Part shown: positions 50,775 through 61,957 of the stretch, one piece after another
Layout: each line of letters begins with the position of its first letter
Position numbering within the stretch: the stretch's first letter is position 1
From: Sinonovacula constricta
Taxonomy: Eukaryota > Mollusca > Bivalvia > Cardiida > Solecurtidae
Length of the DNA: 64,000 nucleotides
Assembly (NCBI GenBank): GCA_007844125.1
Contig: CM017561.1
Span: forward strand, 20,603,223-20,667,222
Direction of reading: 5' to 3'
The notes under the pieces: model-generated
Seen by the model: only the letters and a program-made list of their open reading frames with translations
What the model was told of the DNA's origin: nothing
Database searches by the model: none
Position numbers and translations under genes: made by a program

Positions 50775-51095
50775 TTATCACATATATTTAAATCAGAACT
50801 ACCTCTAGACAAAGGCAAGAAGGACAAATGTTTAACACAGAGAAGAGACATAAAACACACAAACCGGAAGTTACCGCCTTCGAATGGTCTGTCGTCGGCA
50901 AAAGAACAGACTGGGGTGCTTATACCAGCGCTCTAACCTTGCACCTCCTGAAGGTTTCCTTTATCAAATAGTGTAAATAAAATGATCACATCGAAGAGAG
51001 ACATCTAACAGCAAGGTTCTGCTTCGGGAGTTAAAACTAAGAGTAAAGTTGATCAATCCTCGGCAAGCTAAACCTTCCAAAGGAGAGAATAGTTT
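50775..51095 (-). repeat. dispersed repeat, subfamily A copy
   Basis: Minus-strand A copy with upstream extension (GCTTGCCGAGG, AACTCCCGAAGC, CTTGCTGTTAG). Its core has lost the usual arms but has GTCTGT and ACAGAC (50906-50911 and 50887-50892 in plus coordinates) that can pair with each other. Confidence 0.83.
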
Positions 51096-53689
51096 GAAAT
51101 AAGATAGCCTCAACTAAGAACGTATAATAATAACGATTTAATGATGCCATACGATGAAAAAATTAATGACAGTCATATGCCAGATGTGTCAAAATGTGAA
51201 ATTCTGAATGACTGAATGTCAACGTTGGTGCTTATTTAAGAACTTCGCGTGGTTAAGTCAGGACTCTGTACATTTTTGTAGTATAGTCATCAGACAGAAA
51301 TATGTTGTTTGAGGCTTTGTACAATTTTATTGTGAATATTGTTAGAGGACTGTTTTGGGTGTTACTATTGATAAATAGCTATCTAAGGTAAATTAGAAGG
51401 GTGGGGCGATATAATTTAACGCGATTATTTATTATCTTGAAAATTGCCTTCTACCATATATTTATTGCTACGTGGTATCCGTGTTTTCTCCTTTACACAA
51501 GCGCTTGGCAAACAAAATAATAGCATCAGCTATTTCTTAGAAGCACAAGTCAACGTCAATTTCATCTGGCAGGCAATATTTCATGACACTTAAAGAGTAA
51601 ATTTCGTAATTTATAGTAGTCGGTTATGTTTAAGTCCACAGAAATGTTATGACCGGAAGGTAAATAACAGAAATGTGAAGTTGAACAGCTACAATGCTTC
51701 TGAGAAGGATTCTTCAGGCTGAAAGTTGGTTACATTTTGGTGATAATTGAAAAAAGACGTCAAATGTTTGGGGGTGTAATTATAAAAGTAGCTTGTTTTC
51801 CTTGTTTTGGAAATAATTGGGGATTGTACTGATGATATTTTTATCATTAAAGATACTTGGTTAGTCGATAAATCAGTCCCTATGTAGGTATTTCGGTTTC
51901 ATAAAAGTTTGTGTTGGGACTGTTTAACGCGGTCTTAAAGCAAGGGTAGTGTACTTTTGAAAGATGTAAGCCACATTATTTAAAGGATATATATTTTGCC
52001 CGCCCCATTGTCGAAAATAATTAGTCATATCAAGGAGTAGATTTGTAAATGTACAAAGAAAGGCATGAATACTAGATCGAATATAAAGTAATTTCAGATC
52101 TTGAATAGACACCTTCTTCCTAAATTTGCGTTTAAAATTACGAGTTGTTTTCATTTCATTCTTCCATGAGATCGGCGTTTGCGTTTACATCGAGATCGAA
52201 AACATTATAGCAAAGGTTGTATACTAGCATATTTTAAAGAATGTCCAGTAGTATGAAAAATAATTATAAAGGAAGTTCTTAAAGCCTATGAGTATTAGAG
52301 AATTTATATGAATGTTCTCGAAATGTGTCCAGTTTGTTCAAGATTGTCCAAAGTTCAAGTTATTACATAATTTAGGTTGTTACTTTCGTCAATCAACATC
52401 ACGAGGTAAGGAAATGTTAAAAGTACGCGATCAGTTACATTAGACAGTGCAGTTAAGGTATCTATATGTACACATTCTTTTATAATTACACTTGTAGATA
52501 TTGTTCCCGCTGGGGAGTTATTTGTATTGTTAATAGAAACATCACGTAAAATGTTTAACTGCCGAAGGAATAAATTGAATTAAAGACATAAACCACCTAA
52601 GACGGATGTAATTATATTGGTGACAATATTGACAATCATTCCTCTAGAAAATATATCAGCAGCACGATATGAAATGTGTGACAATGAAATTGGCACCAGT
52701 TAAAATATCTCATTTCAACATCCCAGCTGTCAGTTTTGGCACTCCCTAAGATTTCTTTTGATCTACGTCACAGTCAGCGAGTGTACTGGGAGAAATTGGG
52801 AGAATTGTTCACAGTGAAAAAAGATCAAAGGCTCACGTTCGGATAGTGTTAAAACTCTGCTTCCAAGATATATAGAGTTATATCGAAGTTTAGGTAAAGG
52901 AAATATTTGGACTGACCTAAGCCATTTACGCGAACAAAAGGGTAATTAAAGTTGTTAGTGGGTATCTACTCTACTAAGGGAAGACCGACATGTTTCAACG
53001 GCTAATTATTTTGATGCGTATTCTGTTATCTATTTTTATTGATAAAACGAAAAACACACAGATTATTACAATCTTTTATTCATCGTAACTACTGGAAACT
53101 AAAAAAAATTGGTATATCTCTTTACGCAGTCGAGTCTTTCGATGAGTGTGTAGTCGGTAAGCAATAGCCTATTGAATGTTTTCTGAAAACGATTTGTTTC
53201 ATTTATAAACCCCTTTTTGAATAACGTTTTACAATTAATTGACACTTTGGAGTATATAACAGGGTACGCCAATTACTAACAACATGCCAACTACATGCCA
53301 ATTAAAGTATGTTATAATGGTGCAACTGTATAGGATCAAACAGGGCCCCGTGTCAATAGCGGCTCCGAATAAACAGCGGTCCGATAATTGGACTACTAGT
53401 AACAAAAGAAGATGGTAACTGACAGGGGCCAACTGACACATTATTTGCTGGCGTGTTCTAATAAACAATATTGATAACGGGTCAGTCAGTTATCGATTAA
53501 ATTAATGTTTGTTTTTTATTATTTGCGCGAATTTACGTCCGCGCGAAACAGTCTTTTTCCACGATTGCGCGTAATTTCGTGCCAGCGAAATTAAATGATA
53601 CCACAATTGTTCAATGTTTGAAATTATACATGGTAAGGATAATCGACAATTCTTATTTACAAACGCTATACATACATACTTGAATACAG
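51096..53689. other. AT-rich intergenic DNA with a small GC-rich patch
   Basis: No gene was recognised. At ~53525-53600 there is a CpG-rich patch (GCGCGAATTTACG, CCGCGCGAAAC, GATTGCGCGTAATTTCG) with repeated GCGCGAA/TTTCG words, possibly an old element. The minus frame at 53235-53468 is unsupported. Confidence 0.5.
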
Positions 53690-54375
53690 TTTTCTAAAAA
53701 TGAGTGCGTCTATTGACAGGAATAATTCCCTCTATAGCCATATATCAGGAACGAAACACGGTGTTATAATTGTTTTAAAGGATATATCAAACGCTTATCA
53801 AGCGATAATTTGCATTCAAGCAGAAGCGCGAATTTTCATCCTACATGTATAAAACCTATTTCCTTTTTAAGAATATATGAAGACGTACTCGGAGTACTTG
53901 TCGAGGTAAAGGTTAATACATTAATAAGAAAGCTAGACAAATGTACTTTTTACTGTGAACTTTGCAAACCGCCGGATTCTGGAACAGGAATTCCAATGTT
54001 TCACCGAATCTATTTTTGTGAGGCACCTCAATAATCCATAGAATTAAGAAAGTTTCCTCCTTAGCACTGTATGATGCCTTCTGATGACGTACTTCATATG
54101 TCTGCCGCTTCCTGTCTGTCATGTCGCTCTCATAATGGTAGATAGTAGCATATTTCTCAGTTTTATAAATGGACTCACAGGAATAATAGAGCAATGCATT
54201 TGAGAGAAATATATTTTAATATAACCAAAGCAGCACAAAGCAATAATATTTTGGCATGTGGAAAGCACACACTACAAATGAATTGCTTTAATAATGTTTT
54301 TTTTCTGTTTTATGATTTTATTCTAATTGACGATTCGGTTAAGATAATAAAGTTTGCAAAAACGTATGACAACAA
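53690..54375 (+). repeat. dispersed repeat family E, copy 3 (longest)
   Basis: It matches 32070-32570 in its left and middle parts and the inverted 34770-35420 throughout, including GAGCAATGCATTTGAGA, TTTTGGCATGTGG and ATTCTAATTGACGATT on the right. It has no conserved reading frame. Confidence 0.77.
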
Positions 54376-57039
54376 GTCAGAATATGAATCACACATGCAG
54401 CAAAAGCACCATTAAATCTATAACCTTATGCTTTAACTAACATCAAGTCAGTGTGACATCAACATTTTAATTACGCTCTTCAAACACATTTAATATAAGT
54501 ATAAGTCTAAGCTAAAGAAACATATGTAAAGAATCACCATTACATTATACAAAGGTTTCATATACAATGGCCACCTGTCCTTGCTGTTAAAGGATTTATT
54601 CTACCACCCTCTTTTTCTAGTCAAATGTTTCTGAAAACCTCGCCTTATCACACAACTTTCATGGTCATTTTACTTTTAAACATCTGTGTAACAGATAAAA
54701 CCAATTGACATTCGCAAAAGAACTCATAAGCCGGGCTTTAAGTAAATTGTATAAATGGTCATGTTCCTAACTACGAACAACCTCAGCCTTGACAAGTACA
54801 CCACATACGGTGTTGATAAGGATCCGTGCCAACGCAATTATTACAAATATTTTGCTATTTTATTTAGGACGTGGTATATTTATAATTTGACCTTAACCTG
54901 GTATATTCGTATGGCACTAAGTCTATTTGCCTGTAAAGTGAAGTAGTAGCATGCCTATATCCGAATAAAATGCTTTCTCGCTGCTTGTGATATTCATCCC
55001 TAATGATGGTTCAATGAAATGCATCTTTTTTACAGATCTTCATAAGGAACAGATGTTTCTATTGTTGATTTGTTTATAGCTTAACAAAAACACTCAATTT
55101 ATCATCCTTATCTTGTTACGTGATAATTGAATGATGTCTTCTTAGGATCATATGAGACGATGCTGATGACGTGAGCATTATTGTCCGACTAAAAAGAGAA
55201 ATATTAAATTGTATATCGTCATTTGTTCAATTTTTGTTATTTATTTCTTACCCTAAAACCACTCTGAAGCAATCGGTACTTATTGCTACAACTGGGCACA
55301 AATAAATAAACTATACATATTTAGCAACCATTTGTTTGTACTTGTTTTTTTGAAGATATCGAAAACCATGAGCATTTGATCTAAAGACCTTTACTACTTA
55401 GCTCCAAATAAAACAACTTTGTCCAATAATCGTTTATTTCTTTGTTCACCATTTTCAATTATTAGCATGTTACCCGCTACTTATTTTTCTACTAGTTGAT
55501 TTTTTAATGTTATTTGTAACCCGAATAGCGGATGCAAAATAATAAATCCAGATGTGCCTACTGACAGCATGCTTCAAAAATGTATACGATAAAATGTATA
55601 CTTTTCCTATGTTCGTCTCTCCTGTCAGGTTACTTCCATGCTTTTAGATTAAGTAATTTGAAATCTGCATTACATAGACATTGTGAATGAAGTAAGGAAA
55701 TTTACAAGGCATTTGCTTTAAACGTTCGAAGCACGGGATTTTAACTTTATCTGAAGATCTGTAGGTCAGTTAAATAGCCTGCAGCTCGTGTCCTGTTCTG
55801 AAGAAAATTATATTCATAATACAAAAACAAGAAAATACTCTTTGTACTGTGTAGATTCAAGAAATGGACGAATATTCTGTTATGTCTTTATATATAATTT
55901 AAAACTATTTTATATAGGATTTTATCATTTAAACAGTTGCCGGTTTTTATTTGAAGAAATGTTATGTAATTCAACAAAATTTAAACTCTAAAACATGAAA
56001 ATTTGTAGAAAAAATAAGACACATGTGTGTTTCATGATCAATTTAGGAAATAAACTTCAACAGATGAAATATGCAACCCTGCTAAAACAACAACAACACC
56101 TTATTGTTTTTGGGATCAGGGTTAAACGAAACTCATAAATATCTACTTTTTTGGAAAGTATCGTAATCGAAACATTTGATAGGAATCGTCTTTCTTTAAC
56201 AAGTGAACTCCCTAAAAGTATTTTGGAGATTAACAGCGCCGAACATTTAGTATTTATTGCATTTTTATGTTTACATATCTCTGTTGCTTTCTTAAGTCGA
56301 AACACTTTACCTTCATGGGATAATTGCGACATTTTCTTGAATCTTGCCAGTTTTGCATTTGGTCAGTCAGTACTGTTCAACCGGTGAAGTTATTTCGCGT
56401 GTTATTTAGACGGTGATGAATAGACATCACTCATTGTCTATAATCAAATAGCCATCCGGGATACGAGCATTAATTTAGACGCTCCATAGACTGACGAGAC
56501 AAATGAACCAGCACAATGAAAAAAAATCCAACTTCTTTAAAGATCATCGTGTTCAAGATACTCGTATTCTCAGTTTCGGTATGATTTTATTTACTTTCAT
56601 AAAACACATACCACATGAAAATAGTAAATATGAGAATGAGTTAAGCAAGAACAGTATAGCGTCATCGACCCACGCAATGTAAAAATGTGGAAGGTTACAA
56701 CGTTGTAAATATAGTTATGTTTCCATGTATTATAAACTGACTAATAGCCGAAATGTTAACTTCTCATATTGCAAAAAAAACACAACAACACAACAACAAA
56801 CATTATACTTAACTCAATGTGTGTTCTTCTAGTAAAACCTGGTTATTCATCTCTGTTTGTTTAGTCACATCATACATATCAAAACAATGTGTTACCAAGA
56901 TGAATATCAAATCAAATGGTGGCATACAGTTTAATTTTGAGACTTTTAAATGATGTTAATTGACTGGAAATAACTTATATAGCGTGTATAATGTTATTAA
57001 GATAATTGCATAGCGGATCGCCATTATACCTGTATCATG
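54376..57039. other. AT-rich intergenic DNA, nothing identified
   Basis: The frames at 54755-54946, 55788-55991 and 56057-56387 (both strands) have no recognised domain. Confidence 0.5.
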
Positions 57040-57840
57040 CTAAAGTGATTAAAGGGTCGAAACACTCAAAAATACAAGGCCCTGATGATTGTTTAAACCG
57101 CTGTCTTAAACACAGATCGCTTTCATTCGTTCTTAGGATTGCGATTTTCCGGCATTTTTCCTATACTGTGCAGCGACATTTCTATCATTATAGCACAGAG
57201 GCACTTATGAGGTGCCCAGGGACTGAACCCGGCCGGTTCATTTTACTGACACCAACGAGTCAGGCGTAATGCTGTTCCCTTAGCCCCGAGCGTTAGGAGG
57301 AAAGCCACTAGTACCAACTTTGAAGTCTTTGGTTTGAACTGGCCGGGGTTTTAACCCCCGACCTCACAATCCGCAAGCCGACGCTCTACCTTTTTTGTTC
57401 CTGGACTATATCGTATAGATTGGGTGATATCCCTTAATATGACTCGACCGTTGACTCTTTTTTAGTTCCTGTAAAAATGTAAATCTACCTTAAGACGTTT
57501 TATGGGCTATTTTTTGTTTATTCTAACTAACGTACATTCATAAAACATGTTGTAATATTTAGCTCCACCCGCTTCCAATAAAGGGAAGCGTGTAATTTTA
57601 ATGCAGTTTTATATTGCTTGGTTAACTATGTTTTAAACCAGCTTTTGATCATACATGAGCTGTTTGATCTAATACAACTTAAAAATCTTCAACAGTTATT
57701 ATGAGATGTTTGAATCAATCCACTCTTTGGCAGCACTAATGAAGGTAATGAGAGACTGGTATATAAAAGCGGTCTACTTCAATAGGCCGTAACGTTCATA
57801 GTCAATTAGTTATTGTTTTAAAAGGGGAGTTGCTATGTAA
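57040..57840 (+). repeat. dispersed repeat family H, copy 3, interrupted by a SINE
   Basis: The left part (GATTAAAGGGTCGAAACACT) matches copy 1 at 30210. After a SINE insertion the match resumes at TTGTTCCTGGACTA, then CGACCGTTGACTC, TTTGATCTAATACAAC, GAGATGTTTGAATC and AAAGCGGTCTACTTCAATA. The order is the same as in 29835-30850 and 60290-61060. Confidence 0.73.
57185..57400 (-). mobile_element. tRNA-derived SINE nested in family H
   Basis: On the minus strand the head is GGTAGAGCGTCGGCTTGCGG with the B-box GGTCGGGGGTTAAAA (57340-57390). The body shares CCAAAGACTTCAAAGTTGGT, CCTAACGCTC and GGTGTCAGTAAAATG with the SINE at 58345-58705. The A-box 5' part is truncated. It lies inside the H copy, so it inserted after that element. 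Confidence 0.75.
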
Positions 57841-57889
57841 TTTTTGTTGGACACGTGGTCAGTAGTATTGGGAGTATGAACAATACCGT

Positions 57890-58261
57890 TATTTCTCATT
57901 ATATTGTTATTATTAATTATTATTCTTACTTATTATTATTATTATTATTAGTATTATATTAGGTAGGAGTATGATGATTATTAGATTTTTTATTATTATT
58001 ATTTATTATTAATTATTATTATTATTATTATTTTTTATTATAATTATTATATTATTATTATTATTATTATATTAGTATATATTTATTATTAATTATTATT
58101 ATTATTTTATATAAATTATTATTATTATTATTAGTAAATTATTATTAATTATTAGTATTATTATTATTATTATTTTTAGTATTATAATTGTTATTATTAT
58201 TATAATTATTATTATTATTATTATATTATTATTATTTTATTATTATTTTTATTAATATTAA

Positions 58262-58342
<81 letters not shown>
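57890..58342. repeat. (ATT)n microsatellite, ~450 bp, imperfect
   Basis: Dense ATT/TTA arrays with interruptions, purest at 58260-58341. Read on the minus strand it is an (AAT)n tract that starts where the adjacent minus-strand SINE ends. Confidence 0.95.
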
Positions 58343-58344
58343 AG

Positions 58345-58705
58345 GTAGTACCAAATTGTTGAAGCTTTATGTAATAAAAATTTAAACAGGAAAGCTGTTT
58401 TGGGGTTATTGACCCACCAAAAATAGTTCAGTTATCTGGAGATGGTGTCAACTTGAAGCGGATATAGTACTGCCTAGACTGTGTATAGCATTCCGTGAAC
58501 ACCTGGCATGATACCACACTCAGTCACATTATCCTGACACCGGGACAGCCTGTCGTGGAACTACCCTTATATTTGCTTGAGCGTTAGCAAGGGAGGTATA
58601 CGACTACAATTTTAACGACTTTGGTATTTCGCGGCCCGGGATCGAACCCGGGGCCTCCCGTACCTGGAGTCGACGCCCTACCAATTGCGCTACCAGGTCC
58701 AGTAC
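58345..58705 (-). mobile_element. tRNA-derived SINE
   Basis: The minus-strand head is well preserved: GGTAGCGCAATTGGTAGGGC (A box) and CCCCGGGTTCGATCCCGGG (B box) at 58630-58702. It is not a tRNA, because the 3' acceptor strand does not pair with the 5' one. The body continues CCAAAGTCGTTAAAATTG, GCTAACGCTCAAGC, CCGGTGTCAGGATAATGTG and ACTGAGTGTGGTATCATGCC. Its tail leads into (AAT)n. The body words match the nested SINE at 57185-57400. This body type is common in mollusc genomes as I remember it. Confidence 0.85.
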
Positions 58706-58809
58706 TGTTTTGTAAGACGGTAAATAAAGTATAACCAATAATTTACAATGAATATGTTTTATACATGTGTGTACATTTTCCAGTGGTAGTAATGCTTTTG
58801 GTAGGTCCT

Positions 58810-58850
58810 TTTGGACATTTTGATAGGACCTTTTTCTTATTTACCTATTT
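58810..58850 (+). repeat. subfamily A 3'-terminal fragment
   Basis: Only the last ~40 bp of A are present (GATAGGACC then TTTTTCTTATTTACCTATTT), preceded by unrelated DNA. It is an extreme truncation that keeps the common 3' end. Confidence 0.65.
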
Positions 58851-59189
58851 TCAATTTATTTTCAAACGATGTTTCAAAATTTTTATGCAAGTATATATGT
58901 ATAGCGTTTCTATATAGTAATTGTCGATTATTTTTTCCTAGTAGGATTTTAAAATTTGAACTACTTGTTGTTGGTACACTTATCCCAAGAAAGAACTAAC
59001 AAACATTACTTGGTTATAAGTCATGTATATTATATACATACATTGTATACGATTATACATTATGTATTCGGTAATCTGTCGCCATCAAACTCAAACTATA
59101 CATAATATTTACCAAAACGGAAAAAATTATTGAAACACAAATAAGAGTATATGATCAATTATTGTGGCTGAAAAATTAACAAACCATAT
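58851..59189. other. AT-rich spacer, nothing identified
   Basis: No gene or shared repeat was recognised. Confidence 0.45.
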
Positions 59190-59465
59190 TTTAATTTAAT
59201 CGTTAAACATAAACAAATAACTGACTAGTGCATTTTACTACTTAACACAATTGCACAGGAAAACAGGGTATATGCGTTTAAATCAGATGAGTAGTAATCA
59301 TAAAGAAGCTAATTTAGAGTTCATTGCGAAGCGCTTTTGCTTATAACATTAATATTAAGTCGAGAGTTAAAGGTTCGCTTTCTATCACTTAAGAAGAAAT
59401 CGCTGTTAAGAAATTGGCATTGCCAATATCAGGGTAGGAGGAATTATATTTAAACTGAGTTCATG
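59190..59465 (+). repeat. dispersed repeat family C, copy 4 (partial)
   Basis: Collinear with 36085-36350: TTTTACTACTTAACACAATTG, GCGTTTAAATCAGA, GCGAAGCGCTTTTGCT, AATATTAAGTCGAGAGTTA. Confidence 0.78.
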
Positions 59466-59900
59466 GCAATGGAAAAGCTGAGAGAAAAGTACTGCTTAGT
59501 TCCAACCGAAAAGAAGTACCATTGGCAAAAATATACATATCGCGATTTTAACAAAATGTTTGTTCCCGCATTCACGTTGGTATACGCATATATTGGGTTC
59601 GTTAAATACATTTCTTCCTCATGGCAAATGGCAACCATGTGTGAAGGAAATTAGTGGAGAGTTTTATTTGAATAAGATCAATTCAAATCATCCTGATAAA
59701 AGGATTTCAATTATTTTTCGAATGAAAATCTAATCTACTTGATAGCGGTGAGTACTCCCAATGTCTATATTTAAAGTTACATAAACAAGCACGAACAAAG
59801 ACGTACTTGCGCAGATAATGAACGAAAGGATCGATCAAAAAGCAAGTTTTAGTAGTCTGGTAGCATTTTGTCTGTTTCTGCCTGTAAAACATGATGATAG

Positions 59901-60137
59901 GTGCGCCCGCTGCCAGGCGGTTGGAGCAGACGACTAGATTAGTCCTAAGCCCCTCACCGCGAGGGTTCTAATCCTATAAGTCATTTCGATAAGTTTCATG
60001 TCGGTATGGTTTCTAGATAACCTGCGGTGCGGCGTCTTTCTGTGGTCTTCCTCCACCAATAATTAGCTGGACGTGTCAAATATGAGCATAACTGTGTCGG
60101 TGCGATGTGGCAAAACTAAACTACCAAACAAAACATA
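59901..60137 (+). mobile_element. tRNA-derived SINE (same family as 16605-16790)
   Basis: The head has GGCGGTTGGAGCAGAC and the B box GCGAGGGTTCTAATCC. The body has GGTATGGTTTCTAG, CTTCCTCCACCAATAATTAG and AATATGAGCATAACTGTG, and the tail GTCGGTGCGATGTGGCAAAA with A/C-rich words (AAACTACCAAACAAAACA). The order of body words is identical to that in the minus-strand copy at 16605-16790. No target duplication was identified. Confidence 0.82.
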
Positions 60138-60289
60138 ACTTGTTGAGAGGTACTATATTTTCTACTAATGGATTTTGTAATTTTTATCATCAACAATGCC
60201 GAGTCATAGCAGATGGCAGTGCATTTAAAGCAATTCTATAATTTCCTGAAAATGTATACGCAACACCATAAATGGTTTATAACAGAATA

Positions 60290-61060
60290 ACCAATAAAGT
60301 TAAGGGTGCTCTGTGAAGTCATATGCGATAAGGCACACAAGGTTGGAAAGCTGACAACCTTGCTCTGTTAATGCAACACTGTGGACAGAAGGGATTGAGT
60401 GCCCGGTTCGTCCCTGTAGACATGGGATGCAGAGGGATTCCTCATAGTTTCATGTGGAAGATGGTTACATTCCTGAGAATTCCTGATTAATAAAAAAACA
60501 GAGAACACAGACTGTATGCGGTGCTATTGAGGAAGCATCAAGTCGGTCTTTAGCGACGCGGACACAGAAATTACAAGAGTCAGCTGATGCTGGTAAACAC
60601 ATTTGCTTTCGTTGTTCCTTGACTAATTTGTGCAGATAGTTTCTACTTAATATGGCTCGACCGTTAACACTTGTTAATGTAAAATATACATTTACCTTAC
60701 AATGTTTTTGCCGGCTACTTCAAGGAAATTCCGGTTATTCTAATTTACTTGAAAGTTCAATCATAAAAAGTGTGTTGTGAGTTTAACCTCCATTCACATT
60801 CAACGAAGCCAGCGGGAGAATTTACGGATATTTTATTGTTGCTTAAGTCATTTGGTTTGCAACTGGAAGATGAATAGTGAAGTTCTACATTTGATTCCAC
60901 CCTATCTTAAAACTATCCTTATATAACGTCAAAAGTATTTAACAGTGATGTTTGATTGAGATGTTTGAATGAGTTCCACTGTTTAACAGCAGTAAAGAAA
61001 GCCATAAAAGATGGGTAATGTAAGTGAGGCTGACGTCACTAAGCCTTAGATCTAAGTGTT
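60290..61060 (+). repeat. dispersed repeat family H, copy 4
   Basis: It shares with copy 1 ATGCGATAAGG, GGATGCAGAGGGATTC, GGAAGATGGTTACATTCCTG, GCTATTGAGGAAGC-type sequence and GTTGATGTTTGAATGAG-type sequence. Relative to copy 1 it lacks the GATTAAAGGACGAAACACT block. Confidence 0.73.
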
Positions 61061-61611
61061 AAAAAAGTAATTATTTTGACAGCTTAATTGGGGCTTTGTT
61101 AACAAAGTTTTCTTTTAATTTTAAAGGAGTAAGAAAGAACAGAGACACTTTAAATAGTTATTATATATACCACTGAGGCGTTACTGTGGTAAAACAATGC
61201 ATAACATTCCGTTAACTAGTTAATGACCATGTTGTGAAAAGGTTATATTTTCTCATAAAAACACAAAAAAAATACCAAACCCCTGACGCTTTTTAGAAGA
61301 AAAATATTAACAAAGCAACAGTAAAACTGTTGCATAAGACTGTACCTTAAGTACTTCCAGCAGGTTACAAAAATATGTTTTATACATGGGTGTATGTTCT
61401 GGTGTAGTGATTCATTTTCTTTTGTTCTTTTTGTTGTTGTTTTTGTTGTACGTAATGAGGTTTGCTCTGACATATTTAAGGATGTACCTTTGCAAGTATT
61501 TTAAAAGCAGCGTATAATGACTAGTAGCAGTAAATAAACACAACACTGGTATAATTAGAAGAAACGTTTGGTGGTTACAAAAAAACAACGAAATCTGCCG
61601 AGCGCTTACCT
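61061..61611. other. AT-rich spacer, nothing identified
   Basis: A minus-strand frame at 61243-61473 is unsupported. Confidence 0.45.
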
Positions 61612-61620
61612 GACCATTGC
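61612..61620. repeat. target-site duplication, left
   Basis: GACCATTGC, an exact match to 61949-61957. Confidence 0.92.
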
Positions 61621-61948
61621 CATTCTCTCACCAGAGGGCGTGCTACACAAGTTTCGCTTACACCTCTGTCAACGCCGGGAAAAGTAGTTCTCATACACGT
61701 GATAGTGATCTTATTTTTAATTTTTACCTCCGCAAAATAGTTCCCCTAAAATTTGGGTTAGAATATATCTTAAACATTGTTCTAAAAAATAAAAATACCC
61801 ATTTTCATTTTAAGTAAAATATACAGAGATCAAAATAATCTCACGAGCATTTTATTCATTATTTATATTTTGTACAAGAATCTTGTACACCGGGCGTTGA
61901 CAGAGGTGTAAGCGAAACTTGTGTAGCACGCCCTCTGGTGAGAGAGTG
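61621..61948. mobile_element. Mutator-type non-autonomous DNA transposon (MITE)
   Basis: The ends are terminal inverted repeats of 56 bp (61621-61676 and 61893-61948) with a single mismatch at the third base. They begin CATTCTCTCACCAGAGGGCG on the left and, complemented, CACTCTCTCACCAGAGGGCG on the right. The element is flanked on both sides by the 9-bp duplication GACCATTGC (61612-61620 and 61949-61957). Long inverted repeats with a 9-bp target duplication are the hallmark of the Mutator superfamily. The ~216-bp interior is AT-rich, encodes no transposase, and contains a 19-bp palindrome TGTACAAGAATCTTGTACA near its right side. Near-identical arms indicate recent insertion. Confidence 0.92.
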
Positions 61949-61957
61949 GACCATTGC
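61949..61957. repeat. target-site duplication, right
   Basis: GACCATTGC, an exact match to 61612-61620. Confidence 0.92.

Noticed and set aside
58630..58702. Functional tRNA gene
   Set aside because: A and B boxes are good, but the acceptor ends do not pair and a SINE body follows.
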